A stretch of 64,000 nucleotides of DNA from Linyphia triangularis (GCA_963978545.1 OZ021729.1:12352001-12416000), one strand, 5' to 3'; positions 43,560-56,962 are shown, counted from the stretch's first letter. The notes: generated by a model not told the origin, from the letters alone. Numbers and translations are program-made.

Positions 43560-46225
43560 TTAAATCCCATCACAATGGAGTGTATTGATTTATTTCTACA
43601 ACCTTGTTTTAATTTAATTCTGTCAGAAAATTTTTGCTCAGTAATTATTAAATATCATCAAAATTGCCGATTTTGTGTGTAATATCCACAAAATACTAAT
43701 TATAATAGAACTAACAACAATATTATCCTTTTATTTTAACGTAAGTTGTCTAAGGAGAGAGTATTTAAAGCAAAAAAAATAATTCAAATCAGTTTTTTCT
43801 TATATTTTGTACATGAGAATTAAAATTAAAAAAAAAAAAAAAAATTAAGATCCTTATTTAATTGAAAATGACCAACTTGACCGGAATTGCGTTGCTTGTT
43901 AAAATATTTATATCACATCAAAGACATTTTAATCTCATAATTCAAAGTTTAATAGACAATTGCAATCTTGCTTTTTATTAAAAATATAGGAAAACAGATT
44001 TTGTCCATATGTGCATGGAAAAACCCTTTGCATCTCTAGTATGGTTCAAATAGAAAACAACTTTCGTTCTATTTGCTTGTGCAAAGCGGATGCAATATGG
44101 CAACAAAAATAGTTCATATAACAATAATAGCCAATTCCAACGCAGTCAAGGTTATTTCAATAGCATTGGAGTAGTGTTTTCACAACAGTTTTCCTTTATT
44201 GGTCAACGTCCGCTTTAAAAACAATAGCAGATGTTCTTTTTTTTTTTTTTATTAATTCATATTTTGTCCTTTCACCGAAAAGGAATTGGAATGTCAAGCC
44301 CAAATTTAAACAAAACACGGTTGAAACTAGATTTTTGTCTTCCTGTTTACCATTACTTTGCAAATATTCCAGCTTCTAATATTATATCGGAAGAGAAAGG
44401 GGAAGAAAAAAATCGACAGCTTGCTATTGATATTACCATCACTCAAATACTTCGCAGGTGAATTTAAATCTGTTTATTTACGCTTCAGTTGACTGTCCGT
44501 TTGAAATCCAAGAAATATTCCAATCACATCCTGCTTTGCGATTTTTTGTTGGATAAATGCGATGCGTGAATATACAGTCCACAGCTTCTAAGTAGAGATT
44601 TTATGACTTGCTTGATTTATATCAAAATTGACGAAAATAAATTTTAAAAAATGACAATTTCTGCGATTAAATCGACGCAAATATTCTCAACTATTCGCGA
44701 TATTGAACTTAGATTCTTCTTAAATAATATAGCTGAATAAAATAACATTTTAAATTAATTTGTACTCTTCTTAAAATTGTCGCTCACTATATATGGTACA
44801 GAATTAGCACCGATCTTTTAGTTTTTTCCAAATACGGAAATTTTAAATTTTGTTCCATCCTGTACTGAAGTCAACAATTTGTTTTGCGATATTTGTACAA
44901 GTTTTACCTTGTCGACAAAACCGTAATATATTGTTAAAACCAATATTTTAAGCGTGAGTTATCGGAAATATGTTTGCAGATAAAAATAAACCCCTCCAAG
45001 CTAGCTCGGTCTGTTTAATTTCCTCCACTATTGGGAAGCGTTTATGCCTTGACACTATAAGTTGCCTCGTCATGCTTAGGGTCTTATTATACTTTCTTGA
45101 TTATCGCAGAGTGAATAAAAAGAAAGTGGCTCATCTTTATCTTGTAAGATTTGCAATGTATTAACAATAGCGCATGTCCACAACGAAAATCTCAGTGTTT
45201 TATTCAAAGCTTAGTACTCCAGACTTGGATGAGGACAAAGACGATTTTTGATGTCGTGGAAGATTATTATAACGCAACACACAAAAAGTCAAGAATCGAA
45301 ACCACAAATACAATATTCTTTCAACCCAACAAACATTACAACACTATATTCAACAGACAGTTTCTTCAAAGGTAATTTTAGAAGATTTTCGTCAAAAATA
45401 GAACATATTTTCAAGTAGACTTGCTTTACCAAAAATTGTAACCCATTTTTCCTTTGTGATGTGTATTTTTATCCATATAACTAAAGCTCAAACTAAGCAC
45501 TAAATCTGAATGCTACTGTATAAAACTTAAGAATTTTTGCATAATAATCTCACCTCTCTACGTTTAACTTTACACACATTCTTTGTTATAGAGAAAGTCA
45601 ATAAAAGATTAATTTCGCTATATTTTGGATTTATAATTTCTGAATTCAATACATCAGTCGATAACAACATTTACTACATACTTTTATTATCGGACTATTG
45701 TTCGCAAATATTTTCTGATCCTATTAAACTCGAATAATTTGAAATATCATGAATTATATTACTAAACTATTCCCATTTAGTGTCGATAGACATTGTTAAT
45801 TCATTAGACAGTGTAAATTTTTTACTTCTTTAGAAAATACTTAAGAATGAAAAATTTAATACTTAACTGAAATACTTAATTGGAAATAATTAAGAATGAT
45901 ACGATGTGCATACAAAGAATACGAATTCCAAATACGAATTAATGAAGTCTAAGACAAATTCACGCAAACAATAAAAGAACTACTCAATTTGTAAAAAGAA
46001 GTTTCTAAAAAATCCTATCTGACAAATATGGATAAGTTACCTTTCATCGCAAATTATATGTATTAAACATAAATAATCTCAGATACAAGTTTCTTTTCGA
46101 TAGATTGCATTTTTTAATTTGAGTTAATATGGTTCAATTTCATGAATTCATATTTTTGTCAATATTCTTCAAATTCTCCAATACTTGAGCTATTGCCGAC
46201 ATGCACGTTGTTTTAGCTGAGTATT
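43560..46225. other. Stretch with two weak plus-strand exon candidates
   Basis: At 44374-44459 an acceptor-like 'aaatattccag' and donor-like 'aggtgaat' enclose an open frame with SEEKGEEKNRQLAIDITI. At about 45169-45376 another open frame, with QTWMRTKTIFDVVEDYYNA, ends at 'aaaggtaatt'. The first leaves two bases and an AG at 45168 would complete the codon in phase, but that acceptor has no pyrimidine tract. No family was recognised. These may be two exons of an unknown gene or chance frames. Confidence 0.2.
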
Positions 46226-46258
46226 AACGAGGATGCAATAGTCGCTATTGCATCTCGT
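46226..46258. repeat. Short inverted repeat
   Basis: 'gatgcaatag' and 'ctattgcatc' are separated by 3 bases, with the stem extending outward. Confidence 0.8.
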
Positions 46259-46339
46259 AATGTATGAGAGTATTGGTCACGAGTAGACCGTAAAATGTAA
46301 AAATCCATAGAAACTATGGACAATTCGTAAGCCATTATG

Positions 46340-46630
46340 TTAACCCTCTCGCTGCGCGAAACTCTTCCTGAGCTTTGAAAAGAGTACGCAAAATGCAGTA
46401 AAAAATGTTTGTATATTTAGCTGAAATGAGGACATTTAACGCCATCTGTTAACTCAGATTTAAATAAACAATTAAACATCACAGAAAAGCCAAAATGAAA
46501 CCATGAACGGGGAAAGAGCTGGTTGCACTGTTATATTAGACAGCAATATGTACCCCAGCGGGAATCGAGGATTACGCAAATTTTGATACTTGCCCGCGGA
46601 AATCGCAGGATGCGCGGCTAGAGGGTTTAA
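46340..46630. mobile_element. piggyBac-like MITE (291 bp including TTAA sites)
   Basis: TTAA at 46340-46343 and 46627-46630. The ends read inward are 'ccctctcgctgcgcg' and 'accctctagccgcgcatcc'. A TTAA target and CCCT-type termini fit the piggyBac superfamily. It has no ORF. Confidence 0.75.
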
Positions 46631-46689
46631 TATACGTGAAATGTACATAGACTAATAATAATGTGAATGCTTGCATGGTCCAGTATTAT

Positions 46690-46966
46690 ATTTTTATTAA
46701 ATCCTGTATATTAACTTCGATTTTGTGTGTTTGTCGATTGGGAGCGAAATCCGGGGATTCCTAATTAACCCCCTTGCCGTCATCCATTCGGGCTGAAACT
46801 TGTCAGATAGTTTCGATGTCGATGACAATGCCTTCTATCAAATTTTGGGGCTGCTACTATCACTAAAAAGTCGCTTTTACGGAATATTAATAAACCAACT
46901 TGTCTTCATCCAATCGCAATAAAATAGCCATTAACTGATCATTGTTGAAACTACTCTTTCCTGTTG

Positions 46967-46999
<33 letters not shown>

Positions 47000-47420
47000 C
47001 TTTAATCAGAATAAATTAATGATATTTGGATGTGTTGGTTGTTTTCAGATTATCTGGCGCCTTCAGCAACACGAGGGCTATAATGCACCGAAACTTTCGT
47101 CATTAGACAAGCCAACATACATTTACAAACACCCATGACTAACACGTGACTCGAACCCGCAACCTCGCGGTCTAGAAGCTAGCACGCTAACCACTATACC
47201 GTTTGGTCGGCAAACAATATTTGATTAAGATTTTAAAATTCTGGCAGCGGTGGGATTTATTTGGATGCGATAGCATAAATTCACGTTTATTTTTAATAAA
47301 TAAATTTTGAAACATAGTTTGTCGAACATTTTGCTGATAGAAATATTTTTGATATCGGCGCTGTGTTAATGAATATAAAAATTTACAATTCATATAAAGG
47401 ATTTTTTTTAACTCTGTTTT
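46690..47420 (+). repeat. Family F repeat with a SINE
   Basis: Collinear with 27345-28065: 'ccccttgccgtcatcc', 'aaattttggggctgctac', 'cggcgctgtgttaatga', ending 'aatgggttatacta'. A SINE and an A run (46976-46999) interrupt it. Confidence 0.83.
47034..47211 (-). mobile_element. tRNA-derived SINE family A
   Basis: Full length from tail 'ttggttgttttcag' to head 'ccgtttggtcggc'. The target duplication is blurred ('atatttgga' / 'atatttgat'). Confidence 0.88.
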
Positions 47421-47749
47421 AATGGGTTATACTATTGTTGAATATTTCAATAATCATTTATTATTTTTCACGCTCCTGTTTCTCCCCTCAGATTGTGATT
47501 CAGTGGGAAGAAATTCCCCAGTTTCGTAGTCCAATAGCACGTAGCTTCATTCCAATAGCACGGAGTCGTTGAAGTGGAACTGATTGAAATGGCTCCCACG
47601 TTAAAACCAACGTAAATTAATCATCATTGAAAGCTGACCTAGAAAAGAGAAATCAAGAAGAAAGCTCGCCAGACCCGAGGAGAGAGATAATGGGAACAGA
47701 AAACGAAGCCCGAAATTGGTGTCATGTCATCAAGTTTGGGTGTTCAAAT

Positions 47750-49060
47750 TGACAGTCAAGTGAGCTGGAACGGGTTATGGAAGAGGATGTTACGAAAAGT
47801 GAAAACCCAAGTTTTCATTTTTTTTTAATGTATATTTGATTTTAGGTGACCTTTTAAAGGCTGGTTTTAAATGATCGGAAGTTTGGAATTCTTTGCTGAT
47901 GTAGTTTTGGGTATTTTCGAGTTAAATGTAAAAGATTTTGTAATGTATGAGGACGTGTCATTTCGGTCTCGATGATCTTTGGATTATTCTTTATTTTGCA
48001 TTTAATGGTTGTATTAAATACTTTGATGGCTCAAGAGGTATGAGGACTCTACTGCGGCGAAATATTAGCAGAGAAGGATCAAGACCACTGACAGTCATAT
48101 CATTAACTTTGGGTGTTCAATTTGCAGTATGTTAGTCGCAGTGAAGTACTCATATCTTTGGTATTTCAAGAGATATGAAGACTTTACTGTGACGAAATAT
48201 TGGTAGAGAAGGATCAGGACTAAAAGATTTTGTAGTGTCCGAGTACGAGTCATTCCGGACTTGATGATCTTTGGATTATTCTGTCCTTAGCATTTGTTGG
48301 ATTTATTTTATGTTTTGATGACTTAAGAGATATGATGACTTTATTGCGACGAAATATTGGCAGAGAAGGATCAGGACCACTGACAGTTATGTTATCAACT
48401 TTGGATGATCAAATTGCAGTATGTTCGTCGTAGTAAAGTCCTCATATCTTTGAAATCTCAAGAAATATAAAGACTTTACTGTGACGAAATATTGGTAGAG
48501 AAAGATCAGGACTAAAAGATTTTGTAATGTCCGAGAGCGAGTCATTCCAGACTCGATGATCTTTGGATTATTTTGTCCTGTATATTTGTTGGTTTTATTG
48601 GATGCTTTGATGACTTAAGATATATGAGGACTTTACTGAGACGAAATATTGGCAGAGAAAGATCAGGACCACTGATAGTCATGTCATCAACTTTGGGTGT
48701 TCAAATCGCAGTATGTTCGTCACAGTCAAGTCCTCATATCTTTGATAGCTCAAGAGATATGAGGACTTTCCTGTGACGAAATATTAATAGAGAATGATTA
48801 GGACCAATGATAGTCATGTCATCAACTTATTGTTTTCAAGTTGATAGTCGAACTAAAATGGAATGGGCTACGGAAGATGTTATGAAAAATGAAAACTTAC
48901 GTTTTTATTTTAATTTGGATTTTCAGCGACCTTTTAACAGATTCTTCGTTTATGCACACTTATTGATATTTTCAAGTTAAATGTAAAAGTCTGTATAATT
49001 TCAGTAATATGAGACAGGAAGTCATTCCGAGGCTCGATGACCTTTGTATTATTGTCTCAA
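47750..49060 (+). repeat. Higher-order tandem repeat: 292-bp unit x3, flanked by duplicated edges
   Basis: 'aaaagattttgta' starts units at 47930, 48222 and 48514 (period 292). Each unit holds two related halves marked by 'gacgaaatattgg-agagaa'. The outer edges 47755-47930 and 48850-49060 are also copies of each other ('atggaagaggatgttacgaaaa' type words). Short frames inside are not conserved in length. Confidence 0.9.
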
Positions 49061-49530
49061 TTATATGAAAAAGCGAAGTGATACAATTCCTTAAAAAAAA
49101 TAGAACCCAATTAAAAAAAAGTACTAAAAACAATGTAAATGCTCTGATTATGAAAGGATAAATACACGTATTCCTATCTCAATATATCACGTTAGAAAAA
49201 ACAATATTTTAAGAGCATGTTCAGTTTTTACTTTGGAGGACGCAAACGGATTTCATTGCACATCCAAGCACTTGTGATGAAAAATGTAATCTGCTAACAT
49301 GCTATGAAACTTAACTGCTCATCCAAATTCCATTCAAATAATAATGCCGAAAAACTCAAAATTCTTCAATTTCTTAAGTTATACAACAATACATTTGTTT
49401 GCATAATTAAGCCTCATTTGTTCATTTCAAGTGAAACAAAACAAATTGAGGAAAATGAAGACCTTTTTCCGTAATGGGTAAGGGAACATTTTTTTTAAGC
49501 ACTTTCATTTGAAACCAGTTTCTAATGCAC
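49061..49530. other. AT-rich stretch, nothing recognised
   Basis: No gene or repeat match was seen. Confidence 0.5.
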
Positions 49531-49532
49531 TT

Positions 49533-50256
49533 CAGATAACCCAGAATAGAAAATTATGAAAAATGTCGATTTTAATTGTTTCAAATAGCGGATTTCATGA
49601 CGTTTGCAGAGATACATAACTCTTGGCAATGCCTATATTGGAAGTATCATCAGTAAAGAGACATATGGTGCAGGAATACCCTGTATTAAGGGGGATTGTT
49701 TACTTTAAACTTGATTTATTCAAAACTATGTTTTTGATGTTTGTTTTCTAAGTACCTTTAAGAGACATTGAATTGAAATTTTTTGTAGTGATAAATAAAA
49801 CATTGTTTATTATTTTAACATGGGCTTTTTCAAAAATCTTTCCTAGTTTCTTAAAAAAGAAATTTGTTTCTAAAACACTAAAAAAAATTACGAAAAGACA
49901 TTTTTATAAAGTTCAATAACTTTTTAAGGGTAAATATTTTTTGAAGCCTATGTTAAAGTAAGTAGCAATATTCAATGAATATTTAAGTGTTTAAATTTTG
50001 TTTCCAGCTGTAATAGTCCATGAGAAAAGATACATAATAAAAAAAAAAATTCTGAGTAAATCAAGTTCAAAGTAAACTATCCCCCTAAATCCAAAACATT
50101 ACTGCACCATATGTCTCATTGCTGATGATAGTTCCAATAAAGGTATTGTCAAGTGTTATATATCACTGTAAACGTCATAAAACCGCTATTTTAAACAATT
50201 AAAATCTCAAAATCGACATTTTTCATAATTTTCGATTCCGGATTACCTTGGGTTAC
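49533..50256. mobile_element. Foldback element, arms about 200 bp, spacer about 320 bp
   Basis: Left arm 49533-49735 and right arm 50054-50256 pair: 'gagacatatggtgca' against 'tgcaccatatgtctc', 'ttatgaaaaatgtcgatttt' against 'aaaatcgacatttttcataa'. No relative in the window. Confidence 0.82.
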
Positions 50257-50404
50257 CTTCAATGTAATGGGGCTTCAGTTTATCTTTTCAATGTTACCCG
50301 TTCACAAAACTCGGCTACAAATTAATGATTTCTTTTATTACACAACTCCCTTCAAACATTCTTCTCACAGCAGTCCCCATTGACCTACCTCAGCGGGATC
50401 GCAT

Positions 50405-50480
50405 AAATTAACCATTCCTCCGGAAACAACAAACAAACAGCGCAAATTAACCAATCCTCCGGAAACAACAAACAACCGCT
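50405..50480 (+). repeat. 39-bp direct repeat x2
   Basis: 'aaattaaccattcctccgg' at 50405 recurs as 'aaattaaccaatcctccgg' at 50444. Confidence 0.85.
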
Positions 50481-50824
50481 AAAAACGCGGTCACAGTTCA
50501 GAAGCAGCGTAGGCGATTCTTAGAAGAGAAGGCAACAAGGTGTGGCCAAATACTGACCGGAAAAGTCCGACTGCAATTGCAAAATAAAAAACAAGAAAGG
50601 GAAACAATCAGTTTCACAAGACGCTGATGAATGGGTTGGAGAAAGGCCGCGCTACAAGAAGAAAACATTTCAGGACTATTAGGCAAATGAAGATGTATAG
50701 TTTCCCGCCAAGAGTAGGAATTCCTCATAGTGCGTTTTTTGTTTCAAATTGAAAACTTACTATAGCGTGGCGAAAATGGGAATTTGTTTGAGGGATTGAA
50801 CGGATGAATCCGGTGCTTAAACAC

Positions 50825-51377
50825 TAGAGGTCGGAAGTATCGGTCAAAATAAATATCGATGCTATATCGTTGCATTGAAAAAAATATCGATAAAATATCG
50901 ATATGTTTTTTCTTTTATTTAATTTTCAATTTTGCCAGAAACAAAGTTTTTCGGGGCAAATTTGTGTTTTCATGATTGCTTTTTTGTAAGGTGACTACTT
51001 TTCCAACTGAAATGGATCTATTAAAAAAAAATATCGGATCTATCTAAAAAAAAAAGTTATATTTTCCCTTAATTGGTGCAGTGATTTTAAGAAAAAATTA
51101 GATAATTTTCAATAGCTTTTAAGTGTATGGAAAATATTGAATATCGGTGCCATTTTAACTGTCTCTCAGCCAAGTTCAAGTTTTAGTTTTGAAGTTTTTG
51201 AAAAGGGAATAAAGAAGGGAATAAGAAAATCACATGGAACTACAAAACGATCATCAAAAAACTAAAAATGTTTGTAAATATCGATATATCTGTGACTTTT
51301 GTCAATATTTTTAATATCGATATTTTTTTAGAAATATCGATACAAATATCGTCGTATCGATATATCGCCTACCTCTA
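50825..51377. mobile_element. hAT-type MITE 'TATCGAT family', copy 3
   Basis: 553 bp, termini 'tagaggtcgg' and 'ctacctcta', with the 8-bp duplication 'ttaaacac' at 50817-50824 and 51378-51385. The core is collinear with copy 1 ('ttttgccagaaacaaagt', 'atggaactacaaaacgatc'). Confidence 0.93.
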
Positions 51378-51385
51378 TTAAACAC

Positions 51386-52300
51386 GGAGAAGATTGTTCT
51401 TCTAAAAAAAAGAAGAAAAAAGATTGATTTGCTTTAACTATAGTAAAAGAGTTTTAAAACGTGCATTGACACACTCAAAGTATAAGTTCTGATCTGATGA
51501 TCGAGAAATTGCAAACTATTAGCTTTCTAATTATAATAACCATCAGCAGAAATGTTAACAGATTTTCAGTTTCAGTTCTAAAATATTTTACGATAACATT
51601 TCACGAATAGAAAGTTAAGCTTTCAAAAACTCGGCTCTTTTTTTTTTTTTGTGGACACATGCGAAGGAAATCAAATTCTTCAAAACGATTATCGCTTTAA
51701 ATTTGAAAATAGCCATTCAAAGTCATTTTGAAGATAATTAAAATAAACCCAGCCATTCTAAAAAAGGAGCGGACATTTTTTGAATCGCCTCATATTTTTT
51801 TTCACATTAAATAGAACTTTCTGTCGAAATTACTAAATTTAATTGTTATTGAATTTTTTGAAATATTTTTTTATAAATTTAAATACAATGCATTTCTTTA
51901 TTTTTTAGTTATTACATACTGTAAAATTTTGAAATCATACACCTAAGTGCATAAAAATTTTCAGCAAAGTTGGGATTACATCTTCCTAAAACCATTATTT
52001 AAATGATTGTTTGATTTCTATTAGTTGCTATGGTTGTAAACAAAATTCTTACATGTAAAACCCTGTACTATTTGTTACAATTCTATAGCATAATTTTACA
52101 TCAACGTAAAAAAACTTCGAACTTGTGAAAATTTTCGGTGGCTCAGCATCAAACTGATATCTCATAAGCTATCAAGCTCAAAATCCCACAAAATGGAGGA
52201 TTAAATTTAAATTGCAAAACACCAATAGCTGAAAATAAATATACACTTTGACAAGGCTCATGCTCATTTACAGAGAAAAAATTCCTTGAGTTTTCCAGAG
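51386..52300. other. AT-rich stretch, nothing recognised
   Basis: No gene or repeat match was seen. Confidence 0.5.
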
Positions 52301-52318
52301 TTGTGTTATCCATCGCGG

Positions 52319-52457
52319 TTGGTTGTTTTCAGATTATCTGGTGCCCGTCAGCAACACGAGGGCTATAACGAGCTGAAACATTAGTCATTTGACAAGCCAA
52401 AATACATTTACAAGCACCCATGCCTTACACGGGACTCGAACCCGCAACCTCGCGGTT
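52319..52457 (-). mobile_element. tRNA-derived SINE family A, head-truncated
   Basis: It keeps the tail, body and B box but stops before the A box. Target duplication 'tccatcgcgg' at 52309-52318 and 52458-52467. Truncation at the 5' end with an intact duplication fits LINE-driven retrotransposition. Confidence 0.9.
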
Positions 52458-52679
52458 TCCATCGCGGAGTTAATTATTTTAAGCCAGATAAATATAGTTA
52501 AATCTCGATTGCAAAAATCCTTCAGATAACTCGAAAAAAGTCTTTTTTTCTTTCCTTAAGAATAACTTCCTGCAAGCTTGTGTTATCAAATAATTCTGTT
52601 ACTTCAATTCCTCGAGTTAGGGTTAAACAAATAGCAACGAAGAGTAGGATTTTTTTTCCAGAGTAACAATTACTTTTTC

Positions 52680-52798
52680 CAGGTTCTAGGGGGGATTTTT
52701 CTCTTTTTTCCCTTGAGAATTCCTTGATATTTTAAGGCTGATTTATTTTCCCGGAGTTTTCCAGGTTTTCCCTGACCACCCTGAGGCGTACGAACCCT
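52680..52798. mobile_element. hAT-like right terminus
   Basis: It ends 'gaggcgtacgaaccctg' after C/T-rich subterminal words ('ttttccaggttttccctg'). Inverted, the end reads 'cagggttcgtacg', similar to the 'cagggttccc' element at 24812. The other end was not placed. Confidence 0.5.
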
Positions 52799-52808
52799 GT
52801 TTGAATAA

Positions 52809-53485
52809 AAGCTAGGAGAGTGGAACATCGCACAACTTTTAATTACACTATAATACTGACGTGGATTTGTGTCATTTAGCGTTTTTATATTTTAATCATT
52901 CTTTTAGAAAAAATAAGCAGTTGATTTTTTTGCGATACTTCTTATATATTTCTTTAAAGAAAAATGCTCCGCTAAACCGGTGATTTTGGCGATATACTTT
53001 TCGATTATTCTTATATTATCCTTTCTTATAAGTGAAACTGAGGAGAGAAGAAAAAGTAATCGTTGGTAAGGTATGCTCAAGGAAAGAGGACTTTGATGTG
53101 TTGAAGGCATTCGTTTTTCAAGTTTTTACTCCATTAAAGCATTTTTACTGGAATTTCGGAGGTGGGGATGTTTAGAACACCTTAAGAGGTATTACCACAG
53201 TGATTTTGAACAAAATCGTTTGACCGTTGTTTAGCAATTACTGAAAAACGCGATTTTTTCAATTCAGTTTGGTAATTGTGCCATCACCAATCCGCACACC
53301 AAATTTGAGCATCGTAGGTTAATTTGTTCGGGAGTTATGCTGACCATGTACATACAGACAGAAATTTTTTCTAAATCACTTTTTTGAAATCCGGTTGTTC
53401 CAAAACGTGGAGTAATGCAATTTTTTTTTTTTGAGTAAATCCTATTCGTTCATTACCCTATTTATACATATGGGTAATTGAAAGT
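52809..53485 (+). repeat. Foldback family A, complete right arm
   Basis: It runs from 'gagtggaacatcgcacaac' through 'ggaggtggggatgtttagaac' and 'tttgttcgggagttatgctg' to the terminal hairpin 'attaccctat...atatgggtaat' at 53452-53479. Confidence 0.88.
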
Positions 53486-53489
53486 AAAA

Positions 53490-56400
53490 AGTTGAAAGTA
53501 AATAATTTATTTCAGGCATTAAGCATTAAGTTGGGTCCCAAGTAAAAAAAAAAAGAAAAAAAAAAGAAGCGTTTCTAGTATTTTCGTCAGGGTTAAATAT
53601 TTCAATTGGACTAATTTATAGTTTCAGTGCAACATTGAAAGCTTAGTAACCACAAGGTAAGACTGCACCGAATATTTGCATAAAAAAAGGAACGGAAATA
53701 ACCCATTTCGCCAGAAAAAGAACCCGATGTCAAGACTTAACCATGGGTTGCGGTGTTTTGACTTAACCATGGCTGCCCTCCATGGGCTTCTATGGGTTAC
53801 AGTTTCACGCAAATAAATTAAGATGGATTTGCATGGGAATACATACTAATTGGGGTGCTGTGCTTACTTTTCGCTTCTTGGAACAAGTTAGTAACAAGGG
53901 TTCAATTTGAGATTTGTGTATGAAAAATTTACAAAATTATTTTACTTGAATTGTATTTTGTCTACGTTTCTCTAGCGCAGAACATCTGGACTGTTATTCG
54001 AAAAGGGTAGCACTAATGTCTTACTTATACATCAACGAGTCAGACATCATTGTCTATTTGATTTAAGCGTACTGTTTCTGAAAAGACGTTTTAATCTTTT
54101 GTGAATATTTCATTCAAACACTGAAGAAACGTAAATGGTGAATTATTAAAGATGCACAAGAAATAAAGTTCACAAGCCGATAAAAAATATTTAAGTCTTA
54201 ACCTAATGTAGTCATATTAGTAATCATATTTAAATTCCCTAAAAAGGAATTTCTTTTGAATGCCTTGTATATGTCTTATGAACATCTTCATAAAAAAAAT
54301 CCCATAAAAATCACCACAGAATGAAAATTCTCGCAAATAAATATAAAGAAGCACGCGCATCAAGTCACCTCTTTTCACTCCATTTAATGATAAGCATATA
54401 CAAAGGATGTGTCTTTTTGATTTTTGCAGCCAAAACTTAAAAATTGGCAACAACTTTTGACGCCAACATTGCCAACTTCACGAGTTTTGTAAAAATAAAC
54501 ACATTGCCATCTATATTATCAAATTCACTAAATTGTTAAGCTGCTTAAAAAGGTTAAGGAAAATATGAAAACACAAATAATGAATAATGCCATTCTATTT
54601 CAAATTTTAATTTAGTGACCAGTATTATAACAATTGTGCGCTGTTCTAAACCCTTCATTTTACCAATACTATGCACCAATCCTGACTCAAACAAAACTGG
54701 CATTTAATGATAAGAAAACAGAATATTTACGAATGCTTCATTTAGATTTTCAGTAAAGATAGATTCACGGTTTAAAAACTCACGAACCTTAAAAAGCTGA
54801 CAAAAATTACACATTTGGAGGCAAATAATCAAGCAACAAAAGGAGCCTCAGAACTCTCCGACCTTATCCTAGTTAAGGTCAAGTGCGATACGAAACACAT
54901 TTTAAACACTACTCATATCACCATTGTTGTCTGATTGTAGCTTACACCGGAGTTCGCACTCAATTAACAAGAAACAAAATGCAGAAATCGCCTCTGCATC
55001 TTTGTTAAAAGTTTAAAATAGAGAGAAAAATCCGAACGCATATTGCAAGGTCAGCCTTTTCTCTGTCACAATGCGAAGAATAAAAAGAGAACAAAAAGCG
55101 CATTTAGCAGAGCAAAATCAAACAACCGGCCTTCTAAAGCCATTCTTTTTAATCGCTTGCCTTTTAGATAATGTCAGGTAGGAAACTGGCAACGCTGAGG
55201 TTAAGGAGTTCAATGGCCTAATTTCTCTTTCTGGTGGCTGACCATCTTTGGAAAAGTACTTGAAATTGAACTTGGACGATTTTTAGTTTCTGCAATTGAC
55301 TTGGGTTTGAAACTTAGGCTTAGAAACGATTTGTTAGTCCCTCTGAATGTGGTTAACATACAGGATGACTCGGAACTAAATTTGCACAAGCACAATCAAT
55401 AATGATGAAATTGCATGACCAATCCAGATGTATGTACAAACGAATATGGAATGTCGCGAGGGAAGATAACCAGAAAGAAGTGACAGGAAGCGTCATTTTG
55501 CTGTCTACATATCGATTAAGCAAAGCAGGCTACAATGTCTAATATCTGCATTTAATTTTTTTTTTTTTTTTTTAAAGTCATATTGTGTGCACTCATGTTT
55601 GTGTAAATTACCATTAGATTGCCTTTCACCATCTTGCCTCTTCATTTGCAAGCATATTAATGTATCTGGATTGACCAAATGTTTCCTTTTTATTTGTTAT
55701 TATGTTCCACCCCTCTATGCACTTGGTGTTAAAAGGGAACTTTTGCATTTCTCTAAGAGGCATTTTTCCCCCTATTTTTTTCCTTCTTTTTTTTCCGTAT
55801 AATTGGAATGTGTATTTGTATAATCGTACAATAGAATTTGAAAGCAGATATCTGTATCCTCTATTAGGGATGTAGTAGCTCTGTAAAGTTTTCATTTGAT
55901 GTTGGTCACTATCAGACGAAACGGTCGTTTCGCCGCCAACCTTAAAAAGGCGAAAACAACAGTAAGTATCAATTCTCTGCACAACTTCCAACGAAAAAGC
56001 CGAAATTGACTATTTTCTAACGTGCTTCAGGAGCTTCGCATAATTATACAAAAAATACTATTGATTCATCTTGGTAATAACTTTTAAAGAAAAAAAAAAT
56101 CGAGTACCTAGGATAAAAAGCAACTAAGAAAAAAAATATTGAAATTTCCAAAATGAAATAAAAAAACGAGTTCTAGACCGTTTTTGATGTAAAAATTTAG
56201 ACAAACGTCCAGACCTAACTAAGCTACAGATCTTCAATCGGATTAAATTATATGATTCAGAATGTTTCGACTTAAAATCCTACCTTGATTTGAACTTCGT
56301 TAAATAATTCTTTCTATTTTTAATTAATTTAAAACCACTTTTTTTCATTTCAAAATTTGGCGATAGATACGGGCGATCAGCCTGTAATTGTGGTTCAGAT

Positions 56401-56950
56401 TAAATGCCAAGTCGCCAAACAGGTTTGTCATTAATTCGACTTTGGTTTGGCCACCACGTTAGGGCTAATTGAGAATGACCGTAAAGAGGAATATGTTTTC
56501 TATAAATTGGATGTGTTATTTGAACTGTGTGAAAATTTAGGGTGCGTAACTTTCAAACACATTCTATTTTCGGGAAATCTCCGTTGAAATGTTGAAAAAT
56601 AAATGAAGAATATAAATAATCATAATTAGTTGCCAGATACTGGAATAAATTCGTAGTATAATAAAAGATGACGTCACAGTCAATACATTAGAACCGGATT
56701 AAGTGAAACACTCATTGCGATTGGTTTTTGGTTGGAATTGGAAAAATATTTTGTTATTCACATTGTGATTGGTTCTTGGTTGGAATTGGAAAAAGATTTT
56801 CTTTAAACTTAATAATTATCAAAGTACGTGACAATAATATTCATTCAGTTTCTAATTGATGACATATGTGTTTTCACAATGTATTTTTGATTTTACTAGA
56901 GTATAAGATTTACTAATTGGGTGTGACTCTGGTTTTCACTGTAACTGAAC
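53490..56950. other. AT-rich stretch without recognised gene
   Basis: A weak family A fragment is present around 54595-54660 ('gtgaccagtattataac', also at 4222). A 13-bp direct repeat 'gacttaaccatgg' is at 53734 and 53760. The 121-codon frame at 55626-55991 shows no family features. Confidence 0.4.
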
Positions 56951-56962
56951 GAACTGCTTCTT

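Noticed and set aside
55626..55991. 121-codon ORF on the minus strand
   Set aside because: No recognisable domain; it overlaps low-complexity T/C runs. It was not supported by splice sites or a start context.
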